From: Lysinibacillus sp. OF-1
GTDB lineage: Bacteria > Bacillota > Bacilli > Bacillales_A > Planococcaceae
Assembly (NCBI RefSeq): GCF_028356935.1
Contig: NZ_CP102798.1
Location: 2,294,001-2,358,000, forward strand
Length of the DNA: 64,000 nucleotides
Reading direction: 5' to 3'
Part shown: positions 28,202-37,095 of the stretch, piece by piece
Layout: every line of letters starts with the position of its first letter
Numbering within the stretch: position 1 is the first letter of the stretch
Notes under the pieces: generated by a model
What the model saw: the letters and a program-made list of their open reading frames with translations, nothing else
Told to the model about the DNA's origin: nothing
Databases searched by the model: none
Made by a program: the position numbers and the translations under genes

Positions 28202-28690
28202 TTATTCATCATCTGATAAATAAGCTGTTATTGAACGAACTTGTTCGTAGCCAGTTGCCATTAAAAATGTTGGAGCGCGTCCATAACTTTTAGCTCCGAC
28301 TATATAGAAGTCCTTTTCTGGTTGGCGCAGAATTTTTTCTCCATGCGCTCTTACTGTGCCACAACTATGCTTCACCACCATAGGCTTCTGCTACAAATTT
28401 TTTACGCATAATCCACACTAGCTTTGTTGCAGTATTCTCTGCTTGTAATTCAGCGAGTACCAATAATGTATTACTAGCCGAATGACCACCACCAATAACT
28501 GCAATTTACTTATTGACATATCTCTTAGTCTTCTTATTAATGTATAGGATACCATATTCAATGTGATCTACTAATGCTTTTTCATTTTATAGCCATCCCC
28601 CTTTAGAATTTGCTGGGTTTGGATTTCCCCATGCACCCGTTGCATAACAGCTCTCGCTTCAATAATCAGGAAATCTTAGTAAAAGATGTT
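28202..28690 (-). pseudogene. FAD-dependent oxidoreductase remnant
   Basis: Reading the minus strand gives, in shifting frames, TGAWGNPNPANSKGDGYK, then KALVDHIEYGILYINKK, a stop, the Rossmann segment IAVIGGGHSASNTLLVLAEL, then IMRKKFVAEAYGGEA. A gap follows, and then the C-terminal run FLMATGYEQVRSITAYLSDD ends at a stop (28202-28204). This is a flavin monooxygenase/thioredoxin-reductase-like flavoprotein. At least one stop, several frameshifts, a large internal deletion and a missing N-terminus show it is dead. Confidence 0.75.
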
Positions 28691-28756
28691 TACAAACAAC
28701 TTAAAGAAAGATATACTTACGAAGTAAACAAAAAATTCTTAAGGAGGTCGAATGAA

Positions 28757-28849
28757 ATGATCGTTATCGTTAAATTGATTTCATTGGTAGCTACAACTTC
28801 AGTAAAAATGAAAATCACACATTCGACCAGATCGGAATGGATCGCTTAA
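28757..28849 (+). CDS. Tiny ORF (30 residues) with strong ribosome site
   Basis: AAGGAGG at 28741-28747 precedes ATG 28757 by about nine bases. An earlier ATG at 28752 runs into a stop after two codons. The product starts with a hydrophobic stretch (MIVIVKLISLVATTSV) and ends basic and polar. It is followed by two terminator hairpins, then a YrzI-like gene. A peptide gene is plausible but not proven. Confidence 0.4.
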   Translation: MIVIVKLISLVATTSVKMKITHSTRSEWIA

Positions 28850-28872
28850 GTTTTTTGTAATTAAGCATACCC

Positions 28873-28950
28873 ATACCGCAGGGAGAAGTGTGCCCCTGCG
28901 GTATTTTTGTGCCTTTTTTTACCGTAGAGGAGTCTCTCTACGGTTTTTTT
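28873..28950 (+). terminator. Two tandem terminators
   Basis: ATACCGCAGG/CCTGCGGTAT with a T tail (28873-28909), followed at once by ACCGTAGAG/CTCTACGGT and seven T's (28921-28950). Confidence 0.85.
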
Positions 28951-28984
28951 CATTTTTCATGGTAATTTAAGGAGGTGATAATAA

Positions 28985-29131
28985 ATGATATTAAACATTT
29001 TTGCTCTCACGATAACTATTACAAAACGTAAGATCTCTCGTGAGCAAGCACTTCATAATGAAAATGTGAAAAAAATCTTTGAAGAGAACCAAAGAAAAAT
29101 TGAAAGTTATATTCGTATTCGTCAATATTAA
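28985..29131 (+). CDS. yrzI: YrzI-family small protein
   Basis: A 48-residue protein too short for usual gene callers. It begins MILNIFALTITITKRKISRE, the hallmark of the YrzI family of small Bacillales proteins (hydrophobic ITIT run followed by basic residues), then a charged helix to RIRQY. AAGGAGGTGATAATA gives a near-ideal ribosome site. The family is linked to sporulation by name only; no function is known. It stands between tiny ORFs that have similarly strong ribosome sites. Confidence 0.8.
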   Translation: MILNIFALTITITKRKISREQALHNENVKKIFEENQRKIESYIRIRQY

Positions 29132-29168
29132 TTTTGTTAATTAAAAAACAAGAAAGGTGGGAATTGAA

Positions 29169-29234
29169 ATGATTTATATGATTAAAAGACGTCATGCAGT
29201 TTTATGGCTGGAGAAAGACACAACCACCAGATGA
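29169..29234 (+). CDS. Tiny ORF (21 residues) after yrzI
   Basis: AAGAAAGGTGGGAATTGA precedes ATG 29169. The product (MIYMIKRRHAVLWLEKDTTT plus Arg) starts like a YrzI-type peptide with a hydrophobic-basic N-terminus. A 12-bp hairpin follows at 29264-29298. It may be a peptide gene or a truncated yrzI paralogue. Confidence 0.4.
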   Translation: MIYMIKRRHAVLWLEKDTTTR

Positions 29235-29263
29235 AGTAATATAAAGTGACAATTAATCACAGT

Positions 29264-29298
29264 AAAGCAACCCGTTCTAATCTAGGACGGGTTGCTTT
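29264..29298 (+). terminator. Terminator after the tiny-ORF cluster
   Basis: AAAGCAACCCGT pairs perfectly with ACGGGTTGCTTT around 11 bases. The T tract is short. Confidence 0.7.
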
Positions 29299-29390
29299 AG
29301 GAGTCACTTTTTAAGCGATGTTTTATACATACAACTTGATGTAATTTAAGAAAATGCTGAATTACAATGTTAGGGAAATTCTAATTCTAA

Positions 29391-29519
29391 AAAGCGGAAT
29401 TCCTCGATACTAAAATTGAACTTGGCATTTTTTATCTTAATTCCATTATTCCGTTAGCCATCCATGTAGCGCAAAAACAGCGCCCCATTGTGGAAGATCC
29501 TAAGCAGATGTCTTCTTAA
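29391..29519 (+). pseudogene. C-terminal fragment of an unidentified gene
   Basis: Between two in-frame stops lies a protein-like stretch (AEFLDTKIELGIFYLNSI, then PLAIHVAQKQRPIVEDPKQ). There is no start codon or ribosome site. It looks like the tail of a lost enzyme; I cannot name it. Confidence 0.3.
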
Positions 29520-29711
29520 ATTAAAGCCCTCGTTAGTTTAAGATAGTACATAATTATAATAAGGTTCACCTTCTTTTCTTAATGTAATTAGTTTCTATAT
29601 ATATATCCTTACCAGCGATTTATCGCTATTTTCATTAAGACAACGTATAATAAGAGAAGCAGAAGAAAAAGAATTCATTTTTCCTCTAGTTAAAAAAAGA
29701 GGTGCAATTAT

Positions 29712-30140
29712 TTGAAACAGTTTGAAACAGCATTACCTGAGCAGTATGAAACATTAAAAAAACAGGCAAATTATACGTCTAGCTGGCGAGAGCGTTTAGA
29801 CGCAGTCGAAAAGTTATCGGCTTATCAACATGACAAAATCATAGATTTATTAATAAATCGTATGCAACATGATACTGTCTACAAGGTGCAAGTAGCAGCC
29901 TATGAAGCACTTGCGGCGCTTGGCGAAGACGTAGAGAAGCCATCACCTGCACGTTTTGATATTATCAAAGGAACAGACAAAATTTTCCTGCGGGTTAAAA
30001 AGAGCTTGCCGAAGGATCATACAGTGGCAGACTTTGCGGATAAACTAAAACGTATGCGTTTAGATGTCTTTGATGCGTATGAAGGCGATAAAGGTGTACA
30101 ATTTATGAACTGGTTAGAGGAACGTTGGGCAAAATTGTAA
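29712..30140 (+). CDS. HEAT-repeat protein
   Basis: A 142-residue soluble protein. TTG 29712 is taken as start because GAGGTG stands about ten bases upstream; no ATG fits. Residues 20-75 make HEAT-type helical pairs (RERLDAVEKLSAYQHDKIIDLL, then VYKVQVAAYEALAALGE). The C-terminal half (FDIIKGTDKIFLRVKKSLPKD onward) is a conserved-looking alpha/beta part. HEAT repeats mediate protein contacts; partner unknown. A terminator follows at 30168-30205. Confidence 0.8.
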   Translation: MKQFETALPEQYETLKKQANYTSSWRERLDAVEKLSAYQHDKIIDLLINRMQHDTVYKVQVAAYEALAALGEDVEKPSPARFDIIKGTDKIFLRVKKSLPKDHTVADFADKLKRMRLDVFDAYEGDKGVQFMNWLEERWAKL

Positions 30141-30167
30141 TCAGTAGTTTTGCGATTTATGAAGGAA

Positions 30168-30205
30168 AGTCATTCTCTCCACTTGTGGAGGGAATGGCTT
30201 TTTCT
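30168..30205 (+). terminator. Terminator after the HEAT-repeat gene
   Basis: AAGTCATTCTCTCCAC pairs with GTGGAGGGAATGGCTT (two G-U pairs), followed by T's. Confidence 0.85.
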
Positions 30206-30354
30206 TATCTTACGCTGCGGTTCATCGAAACTAATATTAACTTGTATTACTTCTTTTCTTTGATCATCTATCTTCTTTATTGTTTAATGATAAAACAAAC
30301 ACCTTATTAAACTAATTTGCTCCTTTAATTTAAGTGAAAATCTTCACAATTTCA

Positions 30355-30410
30355 TTACTCCATAACAATTTTCTTTAAATATGTTACTCAAGAAAATTGT
30401 TATGGAGTAA
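30355..30410. repeat. 21-bp perfect inverted repeat
   Basis: 30355-30375 pairs perfectly with 30390-30410 around a 14-base loop. The sequences around it (TTTAAGTGAAAATCTTCACAAT before, ACTAAACTGCCCCGTTAGT after) match those beside the 28-bp repeat at 21323. The rest of 30206-30990 has a short tandem repeat (30477-30492) and a terminator, but no gene. Confidence 0.9.
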
Positions 30411-30807
30411 CAAGTTAAACAACACTCTTCAACTAAACTGCCCCGTTAGTACAATAATAAAGAAAAAGATGGTTGCCTACCCTACCCTACCCAACTTGAA
30501 GTCGTTGCTAGTTCAAAAAATGTTGGCAGATGACATTTAAAATTTTCTTAGAAATTAATCAATTAGCCTCCATTTTTAGAGAGCTATTATTTATCAATAT
30601 ATTAAAAAAGGATAACCTATCATCCATAGAACCCCTCCAATTTCTTTTTACAACCATTTTATAAAAGAGTTGTAATTGAAGGATAGGAAGGATTAAAAAA
30701 TGCAGTTTTAAAGCGTCAAATTACAGGTTTTTATTCAGATAACACACTCTGCATAATTACTATCGTAGCCCTTTGCATAAAAAGCTGTATAAACAATATT
30801 CAAAGGA

Positions 30808-30847
30808 AAATCCAAGAAATGTTAGTTTAACAGCATTTCTTGGATTT
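30808..30847 (-). terminator. Terminator of the permease gene
   Basis: A 14-bp perfect stem (30808-30821 with 30834-30847), about 150 bases past the permease stop. T-rich sequence on either side lets it work in both directions. Confidence 0.65.
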
Positions 30848-30994
30848 CGGTTTCTTTCCAAACTTTCATTTAATATTGTTATTAAACGTTTACTAGTGGA
30901 TAAAAATTATTAATCTTGAGATAGGTGTAACCAATCAAGCAAACTAAAAGGACTGTCTCCGTTGAAGAAGTATCATTTAAATGCAATGATTCAA

Positions 30995-32356
30995 CTACTT
31001 TTTAATATTTATTACTTTGTATCCAATAAATAAAATTAAAAACCAAACTGGGGCGACATATAGAGCAACACGCATATCTGGAATAAACGCCATTAACACA
31101 ATAACCATTAATAAGAATGCAATGGCAATGTACGTAGAAAGTGGATAAAGCGGAATTTTGAATTTCAGTTCAGCTACTTCCTCTTTCGTTTTTGACTTTC
31201 TAAATCTCAATTGTGCTAATAAAATAATCATCCAGCTTGTAATGACTGCAACCGTCGCAACAGCAGAAATATAGATAAACACTTTTTCAGGTACTATATA
31301 GTTTAAGACAACCGCCATTAATAATACCGCTGAAGAAAATAAAACGCCTCTATGCGGACTACCGTTTTTGCTTACTGTTTTAAAATATTTCGGACCATTT
31401 TTTTGTACCGATAAGTTGTGTAGCATACGCCCTGAACCGTATAAACCACTATTAAATGCAGACATTGCTGCTGTAATAACAACAAAGTTAATAATGTGAG
31501 CCGCAGCAGGGATGCCGACATAATCGAAAATTTGAACGAACGGGCTACCTTCTGAACCAACTTCATTCCAAGGATAAATAACCATCATAACGCCTAATGC
31601 ACCAATATAGAAAATTAAAATACGCCAAACGATATTGTTAATAGCTGAAGGAATGGATTTGCTAGGATTTTCAGCTTCGCCTGCAGAAATACCAACTAAT
31701 TCAACCCCACCAAATGAGAACATAACCAATACTAGTGACATTAAAATACCATGGAAACCGTTTGGCATGAAGCCACCGTGTGCCCATAAATTATCGAAGC
31801 CAATTGCTTCACCATGGTTGCCAACACCGAAGAAAATAATGGCTAATCCTAGAACGATCATACCGATAATCGCAACAACTTTAATCATCGCAAACCAGAA
31901 TTCGAATTCTCCGTAAGCTTTTACATTTGCTAGGTTTACAAGCGTCATAATAACAAGGACTACAAGAGCAGTTACCCATTGTGGAATATCAGGGAACCAG
32001 TAGTTAATGTATACACCGACTACTGTTAATTCTGCCATGCCAACGACAATCCACATGAACCAATACGTCCAACCGGATAAGAACCCCGCAAAGCGTCCTA
32101 AATATTTATTCGCGTACGTGCTGAACGAGCCTGATACTGGTTCCTCTACTGCCATTTCTCCTAATGCACGCATAATTGTGAAAATAACTAATCCACCAAT
32201 TAAATAAGCTAGTAGAATAGATGGTCCAGCCATTTGAATTGTTGAACTAGAGCCATAAAATAAACCGACCCCAATGGATCCACCAAGTGCAATTAATTGC
32301 ATGTGACGAGTACTTAATCCGCGCTTTAGCTGTGAATCTTGATGATTATCTTTCAT
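30995..32356 (-). CDS. Amino acid permease (APC family)
   Basis: A 453-residue, 12-span APC-superfamily transporter of the AAT/GABA-permease type. The N-terminus (LKRGLSTRHMQLIALGGSIG, then VGLFYGSS) is the typical substrate-ion site of span 1, and the SFGGVELVGISAGEAENP block near 215-232 is the span 6 site. It imports an amino acid with protons. A T-box leader lies directly upstream, so expression rises when one tRNA is uncharged. I could not read the specifier codon with confidence, so the substrate stays open. Confidence 0.92.
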   Translation of the reverse strand: MKDNHQDSQLKRGLSTRHMQLIALGGSIGVGLFYGSSSTIQMAGPSILLAYLIGGLVIFTIMRALGEMAVEEPVSGSFSTYANKYLGRFAGFLSGWTYWFMWIVVGMAELTVVGVYINYWFPDIPQWVTALVVLVIMTLVNLANVKAYGEFEFWFAMIKVVAIIGMIVLGLAIIFFGVGNHGEAIGFDNLWAHGGFMPNGFHGILMSLVLVMFSFGGVELVGISAGEAENPSKSIPSAINNIVWRILIFYIGALGVMMVIYPWNEVGSEGSPFVQIFDYVGIPAAAHIINFVVITAAMSAFNSGLYGSGRMLHNLSVQKNGPKYFKTVSKNGSPHRGVLFSSAVLLMAVVLNYIVPEKVFIYISAVATVAVITSWMIILLAQLRFRKSKTKEEVAELKFKIPLYPLSTYIAIAFLLMVIVLMAFIPDMRVALYVAPVWFLILFIGYKVINIKK

Positions 32357-32404
32357 AATGTCTTACTCCTAATACGTTTAGATTTTCAAATACTTGCTCA
32401 AAAA

Positions 32405-32700
32405 AGGAATAAAAAAACGCCCTTTTGGATTAACCAAAAGGACGATTCAACTCGTGTTACCACCTTTAATTTATAAGCAATTCACATTACTTACCTTAAG
32501 AAGTACGGTCATTTGACGATACTCTCGCACATGATTACGGGTGCTTACCGACGTAGCCTACTTAGAATAATCTTTTCGGTACGCAGCTCCAAGATGAATT
32601 CCCAATCGTTTTACATGCACCTCTCATCAACCGGTAACTTTCTGTTCGTAAAAATAATTGATACTATTTCTTTTCATAGCCTTTGTTCTATACAAATATT
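32405..32700 (-). ncRNA. T-box leader of the permease
   Basis: On the minus strand the T-box antiterminator sequence GGTGGTAACACGAG (32463 to 32450) is followed by an 11-bp terminator (CGTCCTTTTGG with CCAAAAGGGCG, 32446-32413) and seven T's. Upstream lie stem I features: AGAAAGTTACCGGTTGATGAG, then CTTGGAGCTGCG, then AAGTAGGCTACG. The specifier should be just 5' of AAGTAGG; CTA (Leu) is one possible reading, but ATT and TTC overlap it. Confidence 0.9.
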
Positions 32701-32897
32701 TTTGAATTATTTTTCATTTTACACAAAAAAAATATTTTGTCAATAAAATTTTTCAATTAAAGCTATAAAGCATAATATAACAAGAATATTTGATATGAAT
32801 CATACATATATTGATTTTAATATTTCATTAAAACAGAAGTCTATTATGATCCTAAGAAGGATTTATAATATATGCGAGAATTATCTATAAAGATAGG

Positions 32898-33173
32898 ATG
32901 ATGACAATTATTGAAAAATCGGTTCTTGCTATGGTTATTTTACGTGTATTGTCTGGAAGTATTGAAGTAAGTGCTGGCTTATTGATGCTAAAGTTGAATA
33001 ATTTAGAAAAAGCATTCTATATTAATACAATGCTTGCATTGGTTGGTCCAACAGCTTTAATCGTAACGACAGCAATTGCACTATTTGGACTAGCTGATAA
33101 AATTCCTGTGACGAGAATCATTTGCTTATTTACGGGAATAACACTTATTATTATTAGCTCACATATTAAGTAA
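32898..33173 (+). CDS. yqhV: YqhV-family membrane protein (DUF2619)
   Basis: A 91-residue protein with three hydrophobic spans. It matches YqhV: the MVILRVLSGSIEVSAGLLML segment and MLALVGPTALIVTTAIALFGLADKIP. Its function is not known. ATG 32898 or 32901 can be the start, with a weak AGATAGGATG site. It stands alone here rather than beside spoIIIA. Confidence 0.88.
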   Translation: MMTIIEKSVLAMVILRVLSGSIEVSAGLLMLKLNNLEKAFYINTMLALVGPTALIVTTAIALFGLADKIPVTRIICLFTGITLIIISSHIK

Positions 33174-34395
33174 TATAGACACTCCGCGTTCTAATGCTAA
33201 TTAAACTCTTTCTTACAAACATCACATTTATGAGGCATACCTTTTCGCCCTTTTTAAACAATATCTTTTAGATTATTTAGTTTGCTGTAGCGTGTGACGA
33301 CGCTGCGTTTTTTTTTTATGTATAAGTAACCACTACCTGCACAAATTTATATTAAGTGTATCGCACGCACTTATTCGGTTGTGGCGTTGGTTGACCGCCA
33401 CAACCTCCCTCATTCAGGGTCACCGTAACTCAGTGACCCTTTTCTAATTTCTATTGTCAGATTGTTTAGTAACATTACACTGCATCAGGCAGTTTTCTAC
33501 TTGAATAAAGAATGTATCTATAAAGCAATTTCTTTCAGCTTAACAACGATCAACAATATTTCTTGACCTCTACCCATGTAGATAAATAAGTTCTTCTATC
33601 TTTGTCTTTGTCAGTGTACTCTGCATCTTGCCTAGTGCCAAAATCCCCTTAAATTATTGATTCCAGTAAATTAAACTTCTGCGATACAATCCCTGACCTC
33701 TACCTCTTATATACACAAAACTCTTCTAGTACTTCTTTTCTTGTTTTAGCTTAGGTTAGATTTTGTCTGACAATTGAAAGTGCTATTAATTGTTACGTTG
33801 AATATTTAATTCATCTTAAGGAGAATCTAGATTAAATGATAATTATTATGTAAACTAAAGTTATTTTGCAGTGAGAAGAGTCTTGCTTACAATCAAATTC
33901 TCTTATGTACATGACATCTGTATATTGTAAATGGACAAGAACTTTCGGACAAATTTATAAGCAATGCTCATCTAGTATTTTGAGTGTCAGACAATTAAAA
34001 TTCAACATATTTTGTCATTACCCATGAGTATGTCCTATAAAGGTTCATCCCCTGATAATGCCACTATTTCATTTGTAATTTCTTATATGTTTTATACATT
34101 TTTTGTGACAAAAAATGAGTCTCGTGGTTTCTTAAAAGTATAAAACATAGTACCAAACTCCCCTTTTACATATTTTTTTATAATTTCAATATAAATATAT
34201 AGTGTAAATATGCTTGATTTAGATGTATTTAGCTACATTAACAGCATATTTGCTTAATTATGTGATTGATATTATTATCTTCGTGAAAGGAAAAAACAGC
34301 ACTTACTGTAGCATCATCTAGAGTAGGGCAAATTAATCATTATAAAATTGGACGCTTCAAGAATTAAAAAATGAGATATTGGAGAGTGAAGAAAA
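33174..34395. other. Long non-coding region before the toxin
   Basis: About 1.2 kb without an intact gene. It holds a short minus-strand zinc-ribbon-like scrap (GMPHKCDVCKKEF, 33197-33240), two hairpins (33378-33404 and the terminator 33416-33444), and a degenerate segment near 33849-33950 resembling 28033-28120. A composite stem-loop at 34088-34147 has a 10-bp outer stem and an inner CATTTTTT/AAAAAATG stem. AAATATGCT/AGCATATTT (about 34206-34251) lies closer to the toxin. Confidence 0.5.
33416..33444 (+). terminator. Terminator hairpin
   Basis: AGGGTCAC pairs with GTGACCCT, then T's. Just before it, GTTGTGGCG/CGCCACAAC (33378-33404) forms another perfect stem. Confidence 0.7.
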
Positions 34396-35274
34396 ATGAA
34401 AAGTAACAAGATAATTTTGTGTGCTATGATGACAAGCTTTTTGTTTGTAACCGGTAATATATATACAGCAAAGGCTACTGAAATTCCTGAAAATACCCAT
34501 AATATTATTAAACAACAAGGTGTATCAATCGAAGATATTGATAAAAAAATTGATAATATGATAGCTAGTATCCCACCACTTTTTGGCTTTTTACCATATA
34601 ATCGTTTTCCTTATATGTTTGGAGAAAGTGTTGATGTTTCGGGGATAAATATAGAGAACACTAATGTTACTAGTGTCGTTCCGCTGTTTATTGGTTCAAA
34701 TACATTTGAAAATAGAACTGATCGACTAATAACCTATAATACTAGCTCTTTTAGTAAATCAATTACAGATTCAACAACTACTCAAACCCTACACGGTTTT
34801 AAGACAGCCTTTGAAGCATCAGGTAAAGTTGGAATTCCCTTAGTAACTGAAGGGCAAATTAAAACGACGCTTGAGTATAATTTTTCTAATACTGATTCTA
34901 CCACAAAAAGTGTGACTACAACTTACACAGCAACTCCACAATCTATTCCAGTACCACCATATACAAAAACTAGAACAGATGTATACTTAAATCAGGTATC
35001 TATCTCTGGAAATGTTGAAATTTATGCAGATGCTATTACAGGTATAAAAGCTGAATCTTCTGGGACAGTAATTTCAATTGGTGCTGGTCTTGATTTAGCT
35101 AGTAACACTTATGGGCTAATTAGATCTCCAAAAGACCCAGATCGAGTACGGGCAATAGGGAGTGGGAAATTTAACTTAATTCATGGGGCAGATTTTTTTG
35201 CCATAACATATGACATAACATATGGGGAAGCATCTGCAAGAATAATAGACGTCAGAGAATTTTCTTTAAAATAA
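34396..35274 (+). CDS. ETX/MTX2-family pore-forming toxin (Mpp2-like)
   Basis: A 292-residue secreted protein, the same length as Mtx2 of L. sphaericus. A signal peptide ends near the TAKA at residue 27. The middle (residues 110-190) has the long Ser/Thr-rich amphipathic strands of aerolysin-type beta-pore toxins: TSSFSKSITDSTTTQTLHG, YNFSNTDSTTKSVTTTYT and SIPVPPYTKTRTDVYL. The end (GADFFAITYDITYGEASARI) closes the beta sandwich. Family members oligomerise into pores; Mtx2-type proteins kill mosquito larvae. ATG 34396 follows GGAGAG. It is monocistronic with its own terminator. The family is sure, the target is not. Confidence 0.9.
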   Translation: MKSNKIILCAMMTSFLFVTGNIYTAKATEIPENTHNIIKQQGVSIEDIDKKIDNMIASIPPLFGFLPYNRFPYMFGESVDVSGINIENTNVTSVVPLFIGSNTFENRTDRLITYNTSSFSKSITDSTTTQTLHGFKTAFEASGKVGIPLVTEGQIKTTLEYNFSNTDSTTKSVTTTYTATPQSIPVPPYTKTRTDVYLNQVSISGNVEIYADAITGIKAESSGTVISIGAGLDLASNTYGLIRSPKDPDRVRAIGSGKFNLIHGADFFAITYDITYGEASARIIDVREFSLK

Positions 35275-35290
35275 TATTAAACTTTACTTA

Positions 35291-35323
35291 AAGATGGGAT
35301 TCCTATGGCATCCCACCTTTTTT
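35291..35323 (+). terminator. Toxin gene terminator
   Basis: AGATGGGA pairs with TCCCACCT (one G-U) followed by T's. Confidence 0.8.
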
Positions 35324-35374
35324 AAGTAGTTCTATTTTGGAATAACTAACTACTCTTTTATAAACAAAAATGAA

Positions 35375-36373
35375 TTAACGGATTCGAGCCTTACGGAATC
35401 CATCGAAGATACTGAGTGTTGCAGATAAAATGAATACGATGATGACGCCGACGACTATCCATATTTCCAATTGCTTAGTTGTTATGGTAAATAATTTACT
35501 CATGTACGTTATAAATTCTTGGTTCATTAAATTTGGATTGCTTAAGATAACAATGAATACAACGGTTGCGAAAAGCTCAACAATAGTATTAAAGATTGCC
35601 ATTTTTTTCGTCCATTGTCCTTTCAATAATTTGTAGAGAGCTAACCCAATTTCGAGAGCGATGACAGCGATAACAATTGGCCAATAACGAAGTAAAACAT
35701 CCTGATTGAAAGCTGGCATTACGAAGTTGAGGCCATCACCACCGCCTTCATATATACCTACAAGGTGATTTGCATAAAAATAAAGAGTTGCCCAAATCGC
35801 CGTCCACATTAAATAGCCAAATACTTCAAGCTTCGTAATCGCTTTTTTCTTTGGAATATAAATAATGTTTTTCAAATCTTCAGGGGTCCATTTTGTTAGG
35901 CTTGCTGACAACGGATGCTGATCTTTTCCTTTATCTGTTCGTTCAATAATGACGAATACGAGTGTTAGCCAGAAAAAGACATGTATTCCTACTTCGATGA
36001 TTCTCCATATTCCTTCACCCATAATCGTGAGGACGGCATTAATAATCACTTCTTCCCCACCAAAACCAATAAAGTATTCGGCAATAATCGAAATTAACGC
36101 AATGACAGCGGCAATTGGGACAATCATTTTTAATAACGATAAATATACATCAAAATAGCGTGGACCAATTAAATGCATTGGTTGATCTCGATAACCACTC
36201 GCTAATGCTGCTGGGTTCCCTAATTTTTCAAGTACATCCTTTACATCATCCTCACTGTAATCGTCAGGTAGCATATCCTCAATGGTTGATCGTAACTCAA
36301 GTGCGATATCCTCACGATTTTTTTCAGGCAGCCTCCGAGTGACCTCTTGAATATAAATCTCAGTCAGATTCAT
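35375..36373 (-). CDS. HAAS-domain membrane protein
   Basis: A 332-residue protein with an N-terminal helical HAAS/DUF1700-type domain (TRRLPEKNREDIALELRS, then DDVKDVLEKLGNPAALASGYR), followed by about six membrane spans. Such proteins sit beside PadR regulators and are often under their control. ATG 36373 is chosen because AAGGAG on the minus strand then fits; the frame could extend to 36403. It overlaps the padR stop by 14 bases, so translation is coupled. Role unknown. Confidence 0.85.
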   Translation of the reverse strand: MNLTEIYIQEVTRRLPEKNREDIALELRSTIEDMLPDDYSEDDVKDVLEKLGNPAALASGYRDQPMHLIGPRYFDVYLSLLKMIVPIAAVIALISIIAEYFIGFGGEEVIINAVLTIMGEGIWRIIEVGIHVFFWLTLVFVIIERTDKGKDQHPLSASLTKWTPEDLKNIIYIPKKKAITKLEVFGYLMWTAIWATLYFYANHLVGIYEGGGDGLNFVMPAFNQDVLLRYWPIVIAVIALEIGLALYKLLKGQWTKKMAIFNTIVELFATVVFIVILSNPNLMNQEFITYMSKLFTITTKQLEIWIVVGVIIVFILSATLSIFDGFRKARIR

Positions 36374-36710
36374 CTTGATCATCATCTCCTTGTAATAACT
36401 CATAAAGTTCTTTTGAATTGTTAATCCATTCTCTTTTTAATTGCAAAAATACCTCTAATCCATAGTCACTTAATACATAATACTTACGCGGTCTACTCTC
36501 TGATGTATCCCAGCTGCTCGTCACTAACTCTTGTTTTTCTAAACGGCGAAGCAATGGATATAAGGTACTTTGATCGATGTTAATGCCCGCTTCCTCTAAT
36601 AATTGAACAAGTGAATACCCATACTGGGGTGTTCGTAATTGACTTAAAACGGCTAATGTCAGCGTTCCTCTCCTAAGTTCTGTCGTTAATGAATTCAGTA
36701 ACGTACTCAT
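36360..36710 (-). CDS. PadR-family transcriptional regulator
   Basis: A 116-residue PadR winged-helix protein. The core is GTLTLAVLSQLRTPQYGYSL, then IDQSTLYPLLRRLEKQELV with the recognition helix and the SRPRKYYVLSDYG wing. The C-terminal helix dimerises. It forms an operon with the HAAS membrane protein. A dyad upstream (36742-36768) is the likely autoregulatory operator. ATG 36710 follows AGGTGAGTG on the minus strand. Confidence 0.92.
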   Translation of the reverse strand: MSTLLNSLTTELRRGTLTLAVLSQLRTPQYGYSLVQLLEEAGINIDQSTLYPLLRRLEKQELVTSSWDTSESRPRKYYVLSDYGLEVFLQLKREWINNSKELYELLQGDDDQDESD

Positions 36711-36741
36711 TCACTCACCTCAATTCCACTTACTATATGAC

Positions 36742-36768
36742 ATACACTGTATAACTTATACTATGTAT
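36742..36768. promoter_or_regulatory. Candidate PadR operator
   Basis: A 27-base dyad centred on 36755. The left half ATACACTGTATAA and the complement of the right half (ATACATAGTATAA) agree except for a few inner bases, giving the ATAC-n-GTATAA pattern typical of PadR sites. It lies 32 bases upstream of the padR start. Confidence 0.6.
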
Positions 36769-36887
36769 CGTACACTATTATTGTTACAACAACAAGCAAA
36801 TTCAAATACCCTTGTAAGAAATAACATGAAAATGATTTAAAAGAGTGCATAAAAACAATGTTTATATTCTTTGTTAAGAAAACTAAA

Positions 36888-36929
36888 AAAGCCCAATTTC
36901 TCTGAATTGTAGGAGAGAAATTGGGCTTT
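36888..36929. terminator. Bidirectional terminator
   Basis: A 15-16 bp near-perfect stem (AAAGCCCAATTTCTC with GAGAAATTGGGCTTT), flanked by A's and T's, between the padR promoter region and the serine hydrolase locus. Confidence 0.75.
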
Positions 36930-37095
36930 GACTGCTACACAAAACTTGCCGAATTGTTGCATAAGATAGTCGAGCTTAGTTTAAAATGATCAGTCTTTAT
37001 ATAAAATTATAGAAATGATAGATAAATAGCATACGTGATTCGGATCGTCCTGGCTTCATCTAGTCAATATTAAACATTTTTGTGGAAGTCCATAG

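Noticed and set aside
28610-28756. Upstream extension of the 30-codon ORF into a 79-codon frame.
   Set aside because: The extension lies antisense to the flavoprotein pseudogene and has no ribosome site; the strong site at 28741 supports the short form.
30477-30492. Tandem CTACC repeats, considered as an array or microsatellite.
   Set aside because: Only three units and no spacers; not a CRISPR and too short to matter.
32513-32746. A 77-codon plus-strand frame upstream of yqhV.
   Set aside because: It is antisense to the T-box leader, whose structure explains the sequence.
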